DNA of 64,000 nucleotides. It comes from Nematostella vectensis (lineage: Eukaryota > Cnidaria > Anthozoa > Actiniaria > Edwardsiidae). Shown here one piece after another: positions 36,533 to 47,076 of the stretch. Where the stretch lies: positions 1,986,001 to 2,050,000 of the forward strand of contig NC_064038.1 in assembly GCF_932526225.1 (NCBI RefSeq), written 5' to 3'. Each line of letters begins with the position of its first letter. The stretch's first letter is position 1. A program made the position numbers and the translations under genes. The notes below the pieces were generated by a model that saw only the letters and a list, made by a program, of their open reading frames with translations, was not told the DNA's origin and did no database searches.

Positions 36533-39500
36533 GCGGGCACTTGACTACTAACGCAGCGACCCGGGTTCGATTCCCGCTGATAGCCTATTTTTTTTCTTTC
36601 TTTTTTTTTAAATATCGATACTTAATTATACTGTTCTTGGTGTGTCATGACATAAAAAGAAGGTATAGGGACATTTTTATGTACTCTCAGCATCTTTGAT
36701 GTGCTCATGCTTTGTTCAGGATCCTGCACATATTTTATGCACACAAGAACTAAGTAGATTCCTTGGATAACATGATTAAGTAGATTCTAACATAGAGCAT
36801 AGCGCTCGATAGATTGATATACCTTTTTTTCCGAGTATACTGTTTTATTTTTCCTAATGAGACTTTTTGGAATTTACATTCGGAAAAAACATTATCGATT
36901 GTAACCTTTTGGAGGTTACACTCGTAAAACAAATTCCCGAATGTAACCCTGAAGCTTTTCCCGATTGTAACCTCCAGTCCGATGGTGACTTTGCTTGGGA
37001 TAGTTTACGATACCAATAGTATTAAAAGTAATTTTCATTACAATTCCCTTCAGCAATGCCACGTTAGTCTTTCGTTGCGGGCACTTGACTACTAACGCAG
37101 CGACACGGGTTCGATTCCCGCTGATAGCCTATTTTTTTTCTTTAACTTTTTTTTAAATATCGATACTTAATTATACTATTCTTGGTGTGTCATGACATAA
37201 AAAGTAGGTATAGGGACATTGTTATGTACTCTCAGCATCTTTGATGTGCTCATGCTTTGTTTAGGATCCTGCACATATTTTATGCACACAAGAACTAACT
37301 AGATTCCTTGGATAACTTGATTAAGTAGATTCTAACATAGAGCTCGATAGATTGATATACCTTTTTTTCCGAGTATACTGTTTTACTTTCCTAATGTTAC
37401 TTTTTGGAATTTACATTCGGAAAAAAAATTATCGATTGTAACCTTTTGGAGGTTACACTCGTAAAACAAATTCCCGAATGTAACCCTGAAGCTTTTCCCG
37501 AATGTAACCTCCAGTCCGATGGTGACTTTGCTTGGGATAGTTTTAAGATACCAATAGTATTAAAAGTAATTTTCATTACAATTCCCTTCAGCAATGCCAC
37601 GTTAGTCTTTCGTTGCGGGCACTTGACTACTAACGCAGCGACCAGGGTTCGATTCCCGCTGATAGCCTATTTTTTTTTCTTTATTTTTTTTTTAAATCGA
37701 TACTTAATTATACTGTTCTTGGTGTGTCATGACATAAAAAGAAGGTATAGGGACATTTTTATGTACTCTCAGCATCTTTGATGTGCTCATGCTTTGTTCA
37801 GGATCCTGAACATATTTTATGCACACAAGAACTAACTAGATTCCTTGGATAACTTGATTAAGTAGATTCTAACATAGAGCATAGCGCTCGATAGATTGAT
37901 ATACCTTTTTTTCCGAGTATACTGTTTTATTTGTCCTAATTTTCCTTTTTGGAATTTACATTCGGAAAAAAATTATCGATTGTAACCTTTTGGAGGTTAC
38001 ACTCGTAAAACAAATTCCCGAATGTAACCCTGAAGCTTTTCCCGAATGTAACCTCCAGTCCGATGGTGACTTTGCTTGGGATAGTTTACGATACCAATAG
38101 TATTAAAAGTAATTTTCATTACAATTCCCTTCAGCAATGCCACGTTAGTCTTTCGTTGCGGGCACTTGACTACTAACGCAGCGACCCGGGTTCGATTCCC
38201 GCTGATAGCCTATTTTTTTTCTTTCTTTTTTTTTAAATATCGATACTTAATTATACTGTTCTTGGTGTGTCATGACATAAAAAGAAGGTATAGGGACATT
38301 TTTATGTACTCTCAGCATCTTTGATGTGCTCATGCTTTGTTCAGGATCCTGCACATATTTTATGCACACAAGAACTAAGTAGATTCCTTGGATAACATGA
38401 TTAAGTAGATTCTAACATAGAGCATAGCGCTCGATAGATTAATATACCTTTTTTTCCGAGTATACTGTTTTATTTTTCCTAATGAGACTTTTTGGAATTT
38501 ACATTCGGAAAAAACATTATCGATTGTAACCTTTTGGAGGTTACACTCGTAAAACAAATTCCCGAATGTAACCCTGAAGCTTTTCCCGATTGTAACCTCC
38601 AGTCCGATGGTGACTTTGCTTGGGATAGTTTACGATACCAATAGTATTAAAAGTAATTTTCATTACAATTCCCTTCAGCAATGCCACGTTAGTCTTTCGT
38701 TGCGGGCACTTGACTACTAACGCAGCGACACGGGTTCGATTCCCGCTGATAGCCTATTTTTTTTCTTTATTTTTTTTTTAAATATCGATACTTAATTATA
38801 CTATTCTTGGTGTGTCATGACATAAAAAGTAGGTATAGGGACATTGTTATGTACTCTCAGCATCTTTGATGTGCTCATGCTTTGTTTAGGATCCTGCACA
38901 TATTTTATGCACACAAGAACTAACTAGATTCCTTGGATAACTTGATTAAGTAGATTCTAACATAGAGCATAGCGCTCGATAGATTGATATACCTTTTTTT
39001 CCGAGTATACTGATTTACTTTCCTAATGTTACTTTTTGGAATTTACATTCGGAAAAAAAATTATCGATTGTAACCTTTTGGAGGTTACACTCGTAAAACA
39101 AATTCCCGAATGTAACCCTGAAGCTTTTCCCGAATGTAACCTCCAGTCCGATGGTAACTTTGCTTGGGATAGTTTTAAGATACCAATAGTATTAAAAGTA
39201 ATTTTCATTACAATTCCCTTCAGCAATGCCACGTTAGTCTTTCGTTGCGGGCACTTGACTACTAACGCAGCGACCCGGGTTCGATTCCCGCTGATAGCCT
39301 ATTTTTTTTTCTTTATTTTTTTTTTAAATCGATACTTAATTATACTGTTCTTGGTGTGTCATGACATAAAAAGAAGGTATAGGGACATTTTTATGTACTC
39401 TCAGCATCTTTGATGTGCTCATGCTTTGTTCAGGATCCTGAACATATTTTATGCACACAAGAACTAACTAGATTCCTTGGATAACTTGATTAAGTAGATT

Positions 39501-39731
39501 CTAACATAGAGCATAGCGCTCGATAGATTGATATACCTTTTTTTCCGAGTATACTGTTTTATTTGTCCTAATTTTCCTTTTTGGAATTTACATTCGGAAA
39601 AAAATTATCGATTGTAACCTTTTGGAGGTTACACTCGTAAAACAAATTCCCGAATGTAACCCTGAAGCTTTTCCCGAATGTAACCTCCAGTCCGATGGTG
39701 ACTTTGCTTGGGATAGTTTACGATACCAATA
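36533..39731 (+). repeat. Three-class cycle (P-Q-R) ending at the LINE
   Basis: Units alternate in fixed order. P (36533, 38158): AAGTAGATTCC, GGATAACATG, CTAATGAGAC, AAAAAACATT, CCCGATTGTAACC. Q (37077, 38702): GACACGGG, AAAGTAGGT, CATTGTTATG, TTTAGGATCC, GTTTTAAGATACC. R (37615, 39247): TTTAAATCGAT, the perfect 18-bp palindrome, TTTGTCCTAATTTTCC. Offset is 1,625 bp, shortened by a 7-bp deletion in unit 37077. The second R is the unit split by the LINE. Confidence 0.85.
39726..39731 (+). repeat. Target-site duplication, left copy (CCAATA)
   Basis: The satellite reads GATACCAATA up to the left edge of the insertion, and CCAATA is repeated at the right edge. The final TA also belongs to the octamer register of the LINE tail, so the true duplication may be 4-6 bp. 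Confidence 0.75.
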
Positions 39732-39745
39732 CTTCGATACTTCGA
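39730..39745 (-). repeat. LINE 3' octamer tail, 2 x 8 bp
   Basis: TACTTCGA occurs twice in tandem on the + strand, TCGAAGTA on the LINE coding strand, at the 3' end of the element and directly against the target site. Short tandem octamers replacing poly(A) are typical of CR1-group LINE ends. Confidence 0.7.
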
Positions 39746-39833
39746 TTTATTACTCCTATAAGTAGCTTTCGCTAATACTAGGAGGCATATAGAGCTAAAA
39801 TAATTACAATAAGTATTGCTCAAATAATAACGA

Positions 39834-39929
39834 ATAATTATGATACAAAGAGTATTAAAGAGTAACAAAGAGTAACTGTATAAGTAAATATTGTAATTAT
39901 TGTATAATTATGATACAAAGAGTATTAAA
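39834..39929 (-). repeat. 26-bp repeat pair, 70 bp apart
   Basis: A 26-bp stretch beginning ATAATTATGATACAAAGAG occurs at 39834-39859 and again at 39904-39929, each followed by related AGTAAC sequence. This looks like a local tandem duplication within the LINE 3' region. Confidence 0.75.
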
Positions 39930-39960
39930 AAGTAACTGTAGCAAAAACAAACATCAATGT

Positions 39961-40010
39961 ATAAATAAGTAAATAAATAAATAAATAAATAAGTAAATAG
40001 ATAAAATAAG
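39961..40010. repeat. (TAAA)n microsatellite tract
   Basis: A run of ATAA/TAAA tetranucleotides with AAGT and AGAT interruptions over about 50 bp in the LINE 3' region. Confidence 0.85.
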
Positions 40011-40095
40011 AAAACAGGATAGATACGTGAGACAAATAGGTAATAAACAAATAAATAAATTAGTAGTGAATAACAAGCAGACAAACGAAATATTT

Positions 40096-40227
40096 AATGG
40101 ACCCTTCCCCCTACGGCGCTCCACACCCCCATCCACACCAGAATCACTCGCAACCGCTTCAACAATGCATTGCAGAGGACTCCGGCGTAGACAGAAGCAC
40201 AGAACGCCACAAGGGGAAAGGACCATT
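40096..40227. repeat. GC-rich 132-bp segment bounded by inverted repeats
   Basis: The first and last 23 nt (40096-40118 and 40205-40227) are imperfect inverted repeats, 18 of 23 positions matching (AATGG..CC..TTCCCC..GGCG). The interior is far more GC-rich than its surroundings and contains no satellite sequence. It could be a 3' stem structure recognised by the LINE reverse transcriptase or a small nested palindromic element. I do not recognise a family. Confidence 0.6.
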
Positions 40228-40278
40228 GAGGATCTAAATGCTAACACAAGTAACATGCACTTTAAATCTAATTGCAGA

Positions 40279-40376
40279 TAAATGATATAGATAAATAGCT
40301 AAATACATAAATAATAAATAGATAAATAGCTAAATAAATAAATAAATGAATGAATAATAAATAAACAAACAAACTA
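40279..40376. repeat. Second TAAA/TAGATAAA-type low-complexity tract
   Basis: About 100 bp of imperfect AAATA and GATAAATAGCTAAAT repeats just downstream of the RT stop codon on the LINE coding strand. An 18-bp motif around ATAGATAAATAGCTAAAT occurs twice. Confidence 0.8.
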
Positions 40377-40397
40377 AGCAGCTAATGGGTTGGGGAT

Positions 40398-42110
40398 CTA
40401 AAGCCTGCGCAAGTAGCTAGGTACTTGTAGAGATCTAACTGCGGGCTGAACAGCAGCCTTATACTTGGCAAGGGTATTAATTGATTTGACGTCGTGGGGG
40501 AGCAAATTCCAGATTCTTATGGCTCTAGCGAAAAAAGAATAGTTGAAAGCTAGGGTATTTGCTTGCAATTGGTTATAATACAGCTCTTTGCGCCTGGTGG
40601 ATCTGGTTGATCGCGTGACAAGATCAGGTAATTTAGCATATATAAGACTATTATGAAATTTATAAAATAAGATAGCCTGACTAGTTAAACGTCTTTGTTC
40701 AAGAGTGTCCCAAGATAGGTCTTTAACAAGTTTTGTGGTACTTGCATACGGGTCATATGTGTTGGTGACGAACCGTGCAGCGTTCTTTTGCACTTGTTCC
40801 AGGCGATTGACATCGGTATCAGTATAAGGGTTCCAAGCTGGAGCTGCGTATTCAAGAATAGGTCTTACTAAGGTAAAGTATGCTCTCTCTTTAACTAGCT
40901 GACTGCATGGTTTCAAAGTCCTGCGAAGAAGACCAAGAACTTTGTTTGCCTTATCCGAGATTTTAGATGCGTGGGGGCCCCAGCGAAGATTGGAGGAACA
41001 GCGTACTCCAAGGTAATCTTGCTCTGCAACTTTGGATAGAGACTTATTGTTGATGGAGTAAGTATGCAAGGATGGTTTGCGCTTGTTTGTGATAGAAAGC
41101 AGATGACACTTAGACACGTTGAATTCCATTTGCCAATCATTTGACCATTTAGTTAAGTTATCCAGGTCTTGCTGGAGCACTTGATGATCATCTGCAGACC
41201 TGATATTGCGATAGACTACAGTATCATCAGCAAATAAACGTAGGTGAGACCTGGTGCAGAGAGTAATGTCGTTGATGAACAAGAGGAAGAGCGCCGGACC
41301 CAACAAAGAACCTTGAGGAACGCCTGAGGTCACTGGAGTACAGCTGGAGTGGGTACCATTCACAGAGACAAATTGTGTTCTAACAGATAAGAAACTAGTG
41401 ATCCATTGGCAAGTCTTACCGCAGATACCATAACTACGGAGCTTATACAAAAGTTTGGAATGCGAGACTTTATCAAAGGCTTTACTGAAGTCGAGTAATA
41501 AAGCATCAACCTGGCCTTGATTATTAAGAGAAGTAGCCCAGTCATAAGTAGTAAGAACAAGCTGCGTCTCACAAGAAAAACCAGAACGAAAACCGTGTTG
41601 CAAATCAGATAACATGTTGTTCATAGCAGTATGACTGTTCAGATGGCTTAGCACTACATGTTCCATAACTTTACAGCATATACAAGTCAGGGATATGGGA
41701 CGGTAGTTCTCAGGGTTGTCCTTGCTGGATTTTTTGAAGACAGGGACTACCAAAGCTTTTAACCAGTCTTCAGGCAAAATACCTGAGTCAAAACTTTGCT
41801 GGAAGATAAACGTGAGCACATTTGAGATCTCAGATGATAGATCACGGAGGATTCTTGGAGAAAGACCATCCGGTCCAACAGACTTAGATGGATTGAGACT
41901 TTCAAGCTGCTTACGAATGCCAGGCTCGGTAAAGATAATATCTTTAATTGTAGGGTAACTAGAAGTCGACAGATCCGGAAGTTGACCATTATCACTAGTG
42001 AAAACGCTCTGGAAATGATGGTTAAGAGCCTCAGCTTTATCTGCATCTGATATAAAAAGCATGTTATCCTTACGGAGAGTTGGAATGCCTACATTTTCTG
42101 ATCCTGAGCG
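40398..42110 (-). CDS. Partial LINE ORF2: reverse transcriptase domain, N-terminus missing
   Basis: The frame is open for 570 codons from the insertion edge to a TAG at 40398-40400. The first ATG (42062) is internal, since 16 open codons precede it, so I do not take it as the true start. Numbered from that Met, RT motifs appear in order: SVGPDG 61-66; NYRPISLT 119-126; HGFRSGFSCETQ 156-167; DFSKAFDKV 191-199 with catalytic Asp191; SGVPQGS 246-252; FADD 277-280 with catalytic Asp279 and Asp280; WQMEFNVSKC 310-319; YLGV 350-353. The C-terminal region (VRPILEYAAPAWNPY, 399-413, onward) is typical of Jockey/CR1-group ORF2. The protein would copy LINE RNA at a nicked target in the nucleus. The apurinic-type endonuclease that should lie upstream is absent, so this copy cannot move by itself. 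No frameshift or internal stop is present. The standard code fits. Confidence 0.9.
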   Translation of the reverse strand, partial: RSGSENVGIPTLRKDNMLFISDADKAEALNHHFQSVFTSDNGQLPDLSTSSYPTIKDIIFTEPGIRKQLESLNPSKSVGPDGLSPRILRDLSSEISNVLTFIFQQSFDSGILPEDWLKALVVPVFKKSSKDNPENYRPISLTCICCKVMEHVVLSHLNSHTAMNNMLSDLQHGFRSGFSCETQLVLTTYDWATSLNNQGQVDALLLDFSKAFDKVSHSKLLYKLRSYGICGKTCQWITSFLSVRTQFVSVNGTHSSCTPVTSGVPQGSLLGPALFLLFINDITLCTRSHLRLFADDTVVYRNIRSADDHQVLQQDLDNLTKWSNDWQMEFNVSKCHLLSITNKRKPSLHTYSINNKSLSKVAEQDYLGVRCSSNLRWGPHASKISDKANKVLGLLRRTLKPCSQLVKERAYFTLVRPILEYAAPAWNPYTDTDVNRLEQVQKNAARFVTNTYDPYASTTKLVKDLSWDTLEQRRLTSQAILFYKFHNSLIYAKLPDLVTRSTRSTRRKELYYNQLQANTLAFNYSFFARAIRIWNLLPHDVKSINTLAKYKAAVQPAVRSLQVPSYLRRL

Positions 42111-42116
42111 CCAATA
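42111..42116 (+). repeat. Target-site duplication, right copy (CCAATA)
   Basis: First bases after the LINE's 5' edge; CCAATAGTATT is the normal satellite sequence at this phase. It matches the six bases at 39726-39731. Confidence 0.75.
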
Positions 42117-44898
42117 GTATTAAAAGTAATTTTCATTACAATTCCCTTCAGCAATGCCACGTTAGTCTTTCGTTGCGGGCACTTGACTACTAACGCAGCG
42201 ACCCGGGTTCGATTCCCGCTGATAGCCTATTTTTTTTTCTTTATTTTTTTTTTAAATATCGATACTTAATTATACTGTTCTTGGTGTGTCATGACATAAA
42301 AAGAAGGTATAGGGACATTTTTATGTACTCTCAGCATCTTTGATGTGCTCATGCTTTGTTCAGGATCCTGTACATATTTTATGCACACAAGAACTAACTA
42401 GATTCCTTGGATAACTTGATTAAGTAGATTCTAACATAGAGCATAGCGCTCGATAGATTGATATACCTTTTTTCCGAGTATACTGTTTTATTTTTCCTAA
42501 TGTTACTTTTTGGAATTTACATTCGGAAAAAAAATTATCGATTGTAACCTTTTGGAGGTTACACTCGTAAAACAAATTCCCGAATGTAACCCTGAAGCTT
42601 TTCCCGAATGTAACCTCCAGTCCGATGGTGACTTTGGTTGGGATAGTTTACGATACCAATAGTATTAAAAGTAATTTTCATTTCAATTCCCTTCAGCAAT
42701 GCCACGTTAGTCTTTCGTTGCGGGCACTTGACTACTAACGCAGCGACCCGGGTTCGATTCCCGCTGATAGCCTATTTTTTTTCTTTCTTTTTTTTTTAAA
42801 TATCGATACTTAATTATACTGTTCTTGGTGTGTCATGACATAAATAGAAGGTATAGGGACATTTTTATGTACTCTCAGCATCTTTGATGTGCTCATGCTT
42901 TGTTCAGGATCCTGTACATATTTTATGCACACAAGAACTAACTAGATTCCTTGGATAACTTGATTAAGTAGATTCTAACATAGAGCATAGCGCTCGATAG
43001 ATTGATATACCTTTTTTTCCGAGTATACTGTTTTATTTTTCCTAATGTTACTTTTTGGAATTTACATTCGGAAAAAAAATTATCGATTGTAACCTTTTGG
43101 AGGTTACACTCGTAAAACAAATTCCCGAATGTAACCCTGAAGCTTTTCCCGAATGTAACCTCCAGTCCGATGGTGACTTTGCTTGGGATAGTATACGATA
43201 CCAATAGTATTAAAAGTAATTTTCATTACAATTCCCTTCAGAAATGCCACGTTAGTCTTTCGTTGCGGGCACTTGACTACTAACGCAGCGACCCGGGTTC
43301 GATTCCCGCTGATAGCCTATTTTTTTTCTTTCTTTTTTTTTTTAAATATCGATACTTAATTATACTGTTCTTGGTGTGTCATGACATAAAACGAAGGTAT
43401 AGGGACATTTTTATGTACTCTCAGCATCTTTGATGTGCTCATGCTTTGTTTAGGATCCTGCACATATTTTATGCACACAAGAACTAACTAGATTCCTTGG
43501 ATAACTTGATTAAGTAGATTCTAACATAGAGCATAGCGCTCGATAGATTGATATACCTTTTTTTCCGAGTATACTGTTTTATTTTCCTAATGTTACTTTT
43601 TGGAATTTACATTCGGAAAAAAAATTATCGATTGTAACCTTTTAGAGGTTACACTCGTAAAACAAATTCCCGAATGTAACCCTGAAGCTTTTCCCGAATG
43701 TAACCTCCAGTCCGATGGTGACTTTGCTTGGGATAGTTTACGATACCAATAGTATTAAAAGTAATTTTCGTTACAATTCCCTTCAGCAATGCCACGTAAG
43801 TCTTTCGTTGCGGGCACTTGACTACTAACGCAGCGACCCGGGTTCGATTCCCGCTAATAGCCTATTTTTTTTTCTTTATTTTTTTTTAAATATCGATACT
43901 TAATTATACTGTTCTTGGTGTGTCATGACATAAAAAGTAGGTATAGGGACATTGTTATGTACTCTCAGCATCTTTGATGTGCTCATGCTTTGTTTAGGAT
44001 CCTGCACATATTTTATGCACACAAGAACTAACTAGATTCCTTGGATAACATGATTAAGTAGATTCTAACATAGAGCATAGCGCTCGATAGATTGATATAC
44101 CTTTTTTTCCGAGTATACTGTTTTACTTTCCTAATGTTACTTTTTGGAATTTACATTCGGAAAAAAAATTATCGATTGTAACCTTTTGGAGGTTACACTC
44201 GTAAAACAAATTCCCGAATGTAACCCTGAAGCTTTTCCCGAATGTAACCTCCAGTCCGATGGTGACTTTGCTTGGGATAGTTTACGATACCAATAGTATT
44301 AAAAGTAATTTTCATTACAATTCCCTTCAGCAATGCCACGTTAGTCTTTCGTTGCGGGCACTTGACTACTAACGCAGCGACCCGGGTTCGATTCCCGCTG
44401 ATAGCCTATTTTTTTTTCTTTATTTTTTTTTTTAAATATCGATACTTAATTATACTGTTCTTGGTGTGTCATGACATAAAAAGAAGGTATAGGGACATTT
44501 TTATGTACTCTCAGCATCTTTGATGTGCTCATGCTTTGTTCAGGATCCTGTACATATTTTATGCACACAAGAACTAACTAGATTCCTTGGATAACTTGAT
44601 TAAGTAGATTCTAACATAGAGCATAGCGCTCGATAGTTGATATACCTTTTTTCCGAGTATACTGTTTTATTTTTCCTAATGTTACTTTTTGGAATTTACA
44701 TTCGGAAAAACAATTATCGATTGTAACCTTTTGGAGGTTACACTCGTAAAACAAATTCCCGAATGTAACCCTGAAGCTTTTCCCGAATGTAACCTCCAGT
44801 CCGATGGTGACTTTGGTTGGGATAGTTTACGATACCAATAGTATTAAAAGTAATTTTCATTTCAATTCCCTTCAGCAATGCCACGTTAGTCTTTCGTT

Positions 44899-47076
44899 GC
44901 GGGCACTTGACTACTAACGCAGCGACACGGGTTCGATTCCCGCTGATAGCCTATTTTTTCTTCTTTCTTTTTTTTTTAAATATCGATACTTAATTATACT
45001 GTTCTTGGTGTGTCATGACATAAAAAGAAGGTATAGGGACATTTTTATGTACTCTCAGCATCTTTGATGTGCTCATGCTTTGTTCAGGATCCTGTACATA
45101 TTTTATGCACACAAGAACTAACTAGATTCCTTGGATAACTTGATTAAGTAGATTCTAACATAGAGCATAGCGCTCGATAGATTGATATACCTTTTTTTCC
45201 GAGTATACTGTTTTATTTATTCTAATGTTCCTTTTTGGAATTTACATTCGGAAAAAAAATTATCGATTGTAACCTTTTGGAGGTTACACTCGTAAAACAA
45301 ATTCCCGAATGTAACCCTGAAGCTTTTCCCGAATGTAACCTCCAGTCCGATGGTGACTTTGCTTGGGATAGTTTACGATACCAATAGTATTAAAAGTAAT
45401 TTTCATTACAATTCCCTTCAGCAATGTCACGTTAGTCTTTCGTTGCGGGCACTTGACTACTAACGCAGCGACCCGGGTTCGATTCCCGCTGATAGCCTAT
45501 TTTTGTTTCTTTATTTTTTTTTTAAATATCGATACTTAATTATACTGTTCTTGGTGTGTCATGACATAAAAAGAAGGTATAGGGACATTTTTATGTACTC
45601 TCAGCATCTTTGATGTGCTCATGCTTTGTTCAGGATCCTGGACATATTTTATGCACACAAGAACTAACTAGATTCCTTGGATAACTTGATTAAGTAGATT
45701 TTAACATAGAGCATAGCGCTCGATAGATTGATATACCTTTTTTCCGAGTATACTGATTTATTTTTCCTAATGTTACTTTTTGGAATTTACATTCGGAAAA
45801 AAAATTATCGATTGTAACCTTTTGGAGGTTACACTCGTAAAACAAATTCCCGAATGTAACCCTGAAGCTTTTCCCGAATGTAACCTTCAGTCCGATGGTG
45901 ACTTTGGTTGGGATAGTTTACGATACCAATAGTATTAAAAGTAATTTTCATTTCAATTCCCTTCAGCAATGCCACGTTAGTCTTTCGTTGCGGGCACTTG
46001 ACTACTAACGCAGCGACCCGGGTTCGATTCCCGCTGATAGCCTATTTTTTTTCTTTCTTTTTTTTTAAATATCGATACTTAATTATACTGTTCTTGGTGT
46101 GTCATGACATAAAAAGAAGGTATAGGGACATTTTTATGTACTCTCAGCATCTTTGATGTGCTCATGCTTTGTTCAGGATCCTGCACATATTTTATGCACA
46201 CAAGAACTAACTAGATTCCTTGGATAACTTGATTAAGTAGATTCTAACATAGAGCATAGCGCTCGATAGATTGATATACCTTTTTTTCCGAGTATACTGT
46301 TTTATTTTCCTAATGTTACTTTTTGGAATTTACATTCGGAAAAAAAATTATCGATTGTAACCTTTTGGAGGTTACACTCGTAAAACAAATTCCCGAATGT
46401 TACCCTGAAGCTTTTCCCGAATGTAACCTCCAGTCCGATGGTGACTTTGCTTGGGATAGTTTACGATACCAATAGTATTAAAAGTAATTTTCATTACAAT
46501 TCCCTTCAGCAATGCCACGTTAGTCTTTCGTTGCGGGCACTTGACTACTAACGCAGCGACCCGGGTTCGATTCCCGCTGATAGCCTATTTTTTTTCTTTC
46601 TTTTTTTTTAAATATCGATACTTAATTATACTGTTCTTGGTGTGTCATGACATAAAAAGAAGGTATAGGGACATTTTTATGTACTCTCAGCATCTTTGAT
46701 GTGCTCATGCTTTGTTCAGGATCCTGCACATATTTTATGCACACAAGAACTAACTAGATTCCTTGGATAACATGATTAAGTAGATTCTAACATAGAGCAT
46801 AGCGCTCGATAGATTGATATACCTTTTTTTCCGAGTATACTGTTTTATTTTTCCTAATGAGACTTTTTGGAATTTACATTCGGAAAAAACATTATCGATT
46901 GTAACCTTTTGGAGGTTACACTCGTAAAACAAATTCCCGAATGTAACCCTGAAGCTTTTCCCGAATGTAACCTCCAGTCCGATGGTGACTTTGCTTGGGA
47001 TAGTTTACGATACCAATAGTATTAAAAGTAATTTTCATTACAATTCCCTTCAGCAATGCCACGTTAGTCTTTCGTT
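44899..47076 (+). repeat. Right-array block F (partners 51427-53606 and 49794-50882)
   Basis: Four units recur at +6,528 to +6,530 bp (44899/51427, 45445/51974, 45990/52520, 46533/53063). The middle two also recur at 49794/50340. Marks: TTTATTCTAATG; AGATTTTAACATAG with TGATTTATTTTT and TAACCTTCAG; CGAATGTTACCC; CTAATGAGAC. The three occurrences differ by single bases, such as CCTGGACATA near 45640. Confidence 0.8.

Larger units (their letters stand above)
1..39731 (+). repeat. Left tandem array of ~545-bp satellite units
   Basis: Head-to-tail array of a ~545-bp unit, 72 complete copies plus a 73rd interrupted by a LINE. I phased it on the first G of GCGGGCAC inside the tRNA-like segment; marker positions are 1, 546, 1090, 1634, 2182, 2726, 3270, 3818, 4363, 4907, 5454, 5997, 6542, 7089, 7634, 8178, 8722, 9270, 9815, 10359, 10906, 11450, 11997, 12540, 13085, 13632, 14176, 14723, 15269, 15813, 16359, 16905, 17449, 17995, 18542, 19088, 19637, 20181, 20727, 21273, 21819, 22363, 22909, 23455, 24000, 24544, 25089, 25632, 26176, 26722, 27265, 27811, 28358, 28904, 29450, 29996, 30540, 31086, 31632, 32177, 32721, 33266, 33809, 34353, 34898, 35442, 35987, 36533, 37077, 37615, 38158, 38702, 39247. 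Two markers are altered (GCGCGCAC at 26176 and 34353). Units are nearly identical; most length change is in the T tract and an A run. No convincing coding sequence is present. Array extends past the window start. Confidence 0.98.
39732..40397 (-). other. LINE 3' region
   Basis: A 666-bp segment between the RT stop codon and the target-site duplication. It holds two (TAAA)-type tracts, a GC-rich inverted-repeat segment, a 70-bp near-tandem duplication and the terminal octamers. Open frames of 84 and 100 codons cross the GC-rich part on opposite strands but have low-complexity ends and no recognised domain, so I do not call genes. It may be the LINE 3' UTR alone or include an older nested insertion. 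Confidence 0.7.
39732..42110 (-). mobile_element. 5'-truncated non-LTR retrotransposon (Jockey/CR1-like LINE)
   Basis: A 2,379-bp insertion unrelated to the satellite, minus strand. It has a reverse transcriptase reading frame open to its 5' edge and a 666-bp 3' region ending in two copies of an octamer (TCGAAGTA on the coding strand). There is no 5' UTR, ORF1 or endonuclease domain, so the copy is 5'-truncated, the usual outcome of incomplete target-primed reverse transcription. It is flanked by CCAATA at 39726-39731 and 42111-42116. Removing the insertion and one CCAATA rejoins a satellite unit of 543 bp, so no target sequence was lost locally. The octamer tail in place of poly(A) recalls CR1-type elements; the clade call is inferred from RT motifs and this tail. 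The intact frame suggests a fairly young insertion, later than array formation. Confidence 0.88.

Noticed and set aside
39954-40281. Opposed 84- and 100-codon frames in the LINE 3' region
   Set aside because: Both owe their length to the GC-rich island and low-complexity TAAA tracts. The plus-strand one needs a GTG start. No recognised domain.
40913-41140. Short frames overlapping the reverse transcriptase (40913, 41360, 41716, 41759)
   Set aside because: Shadows of the RT frame in other phases or strand; no independent features.
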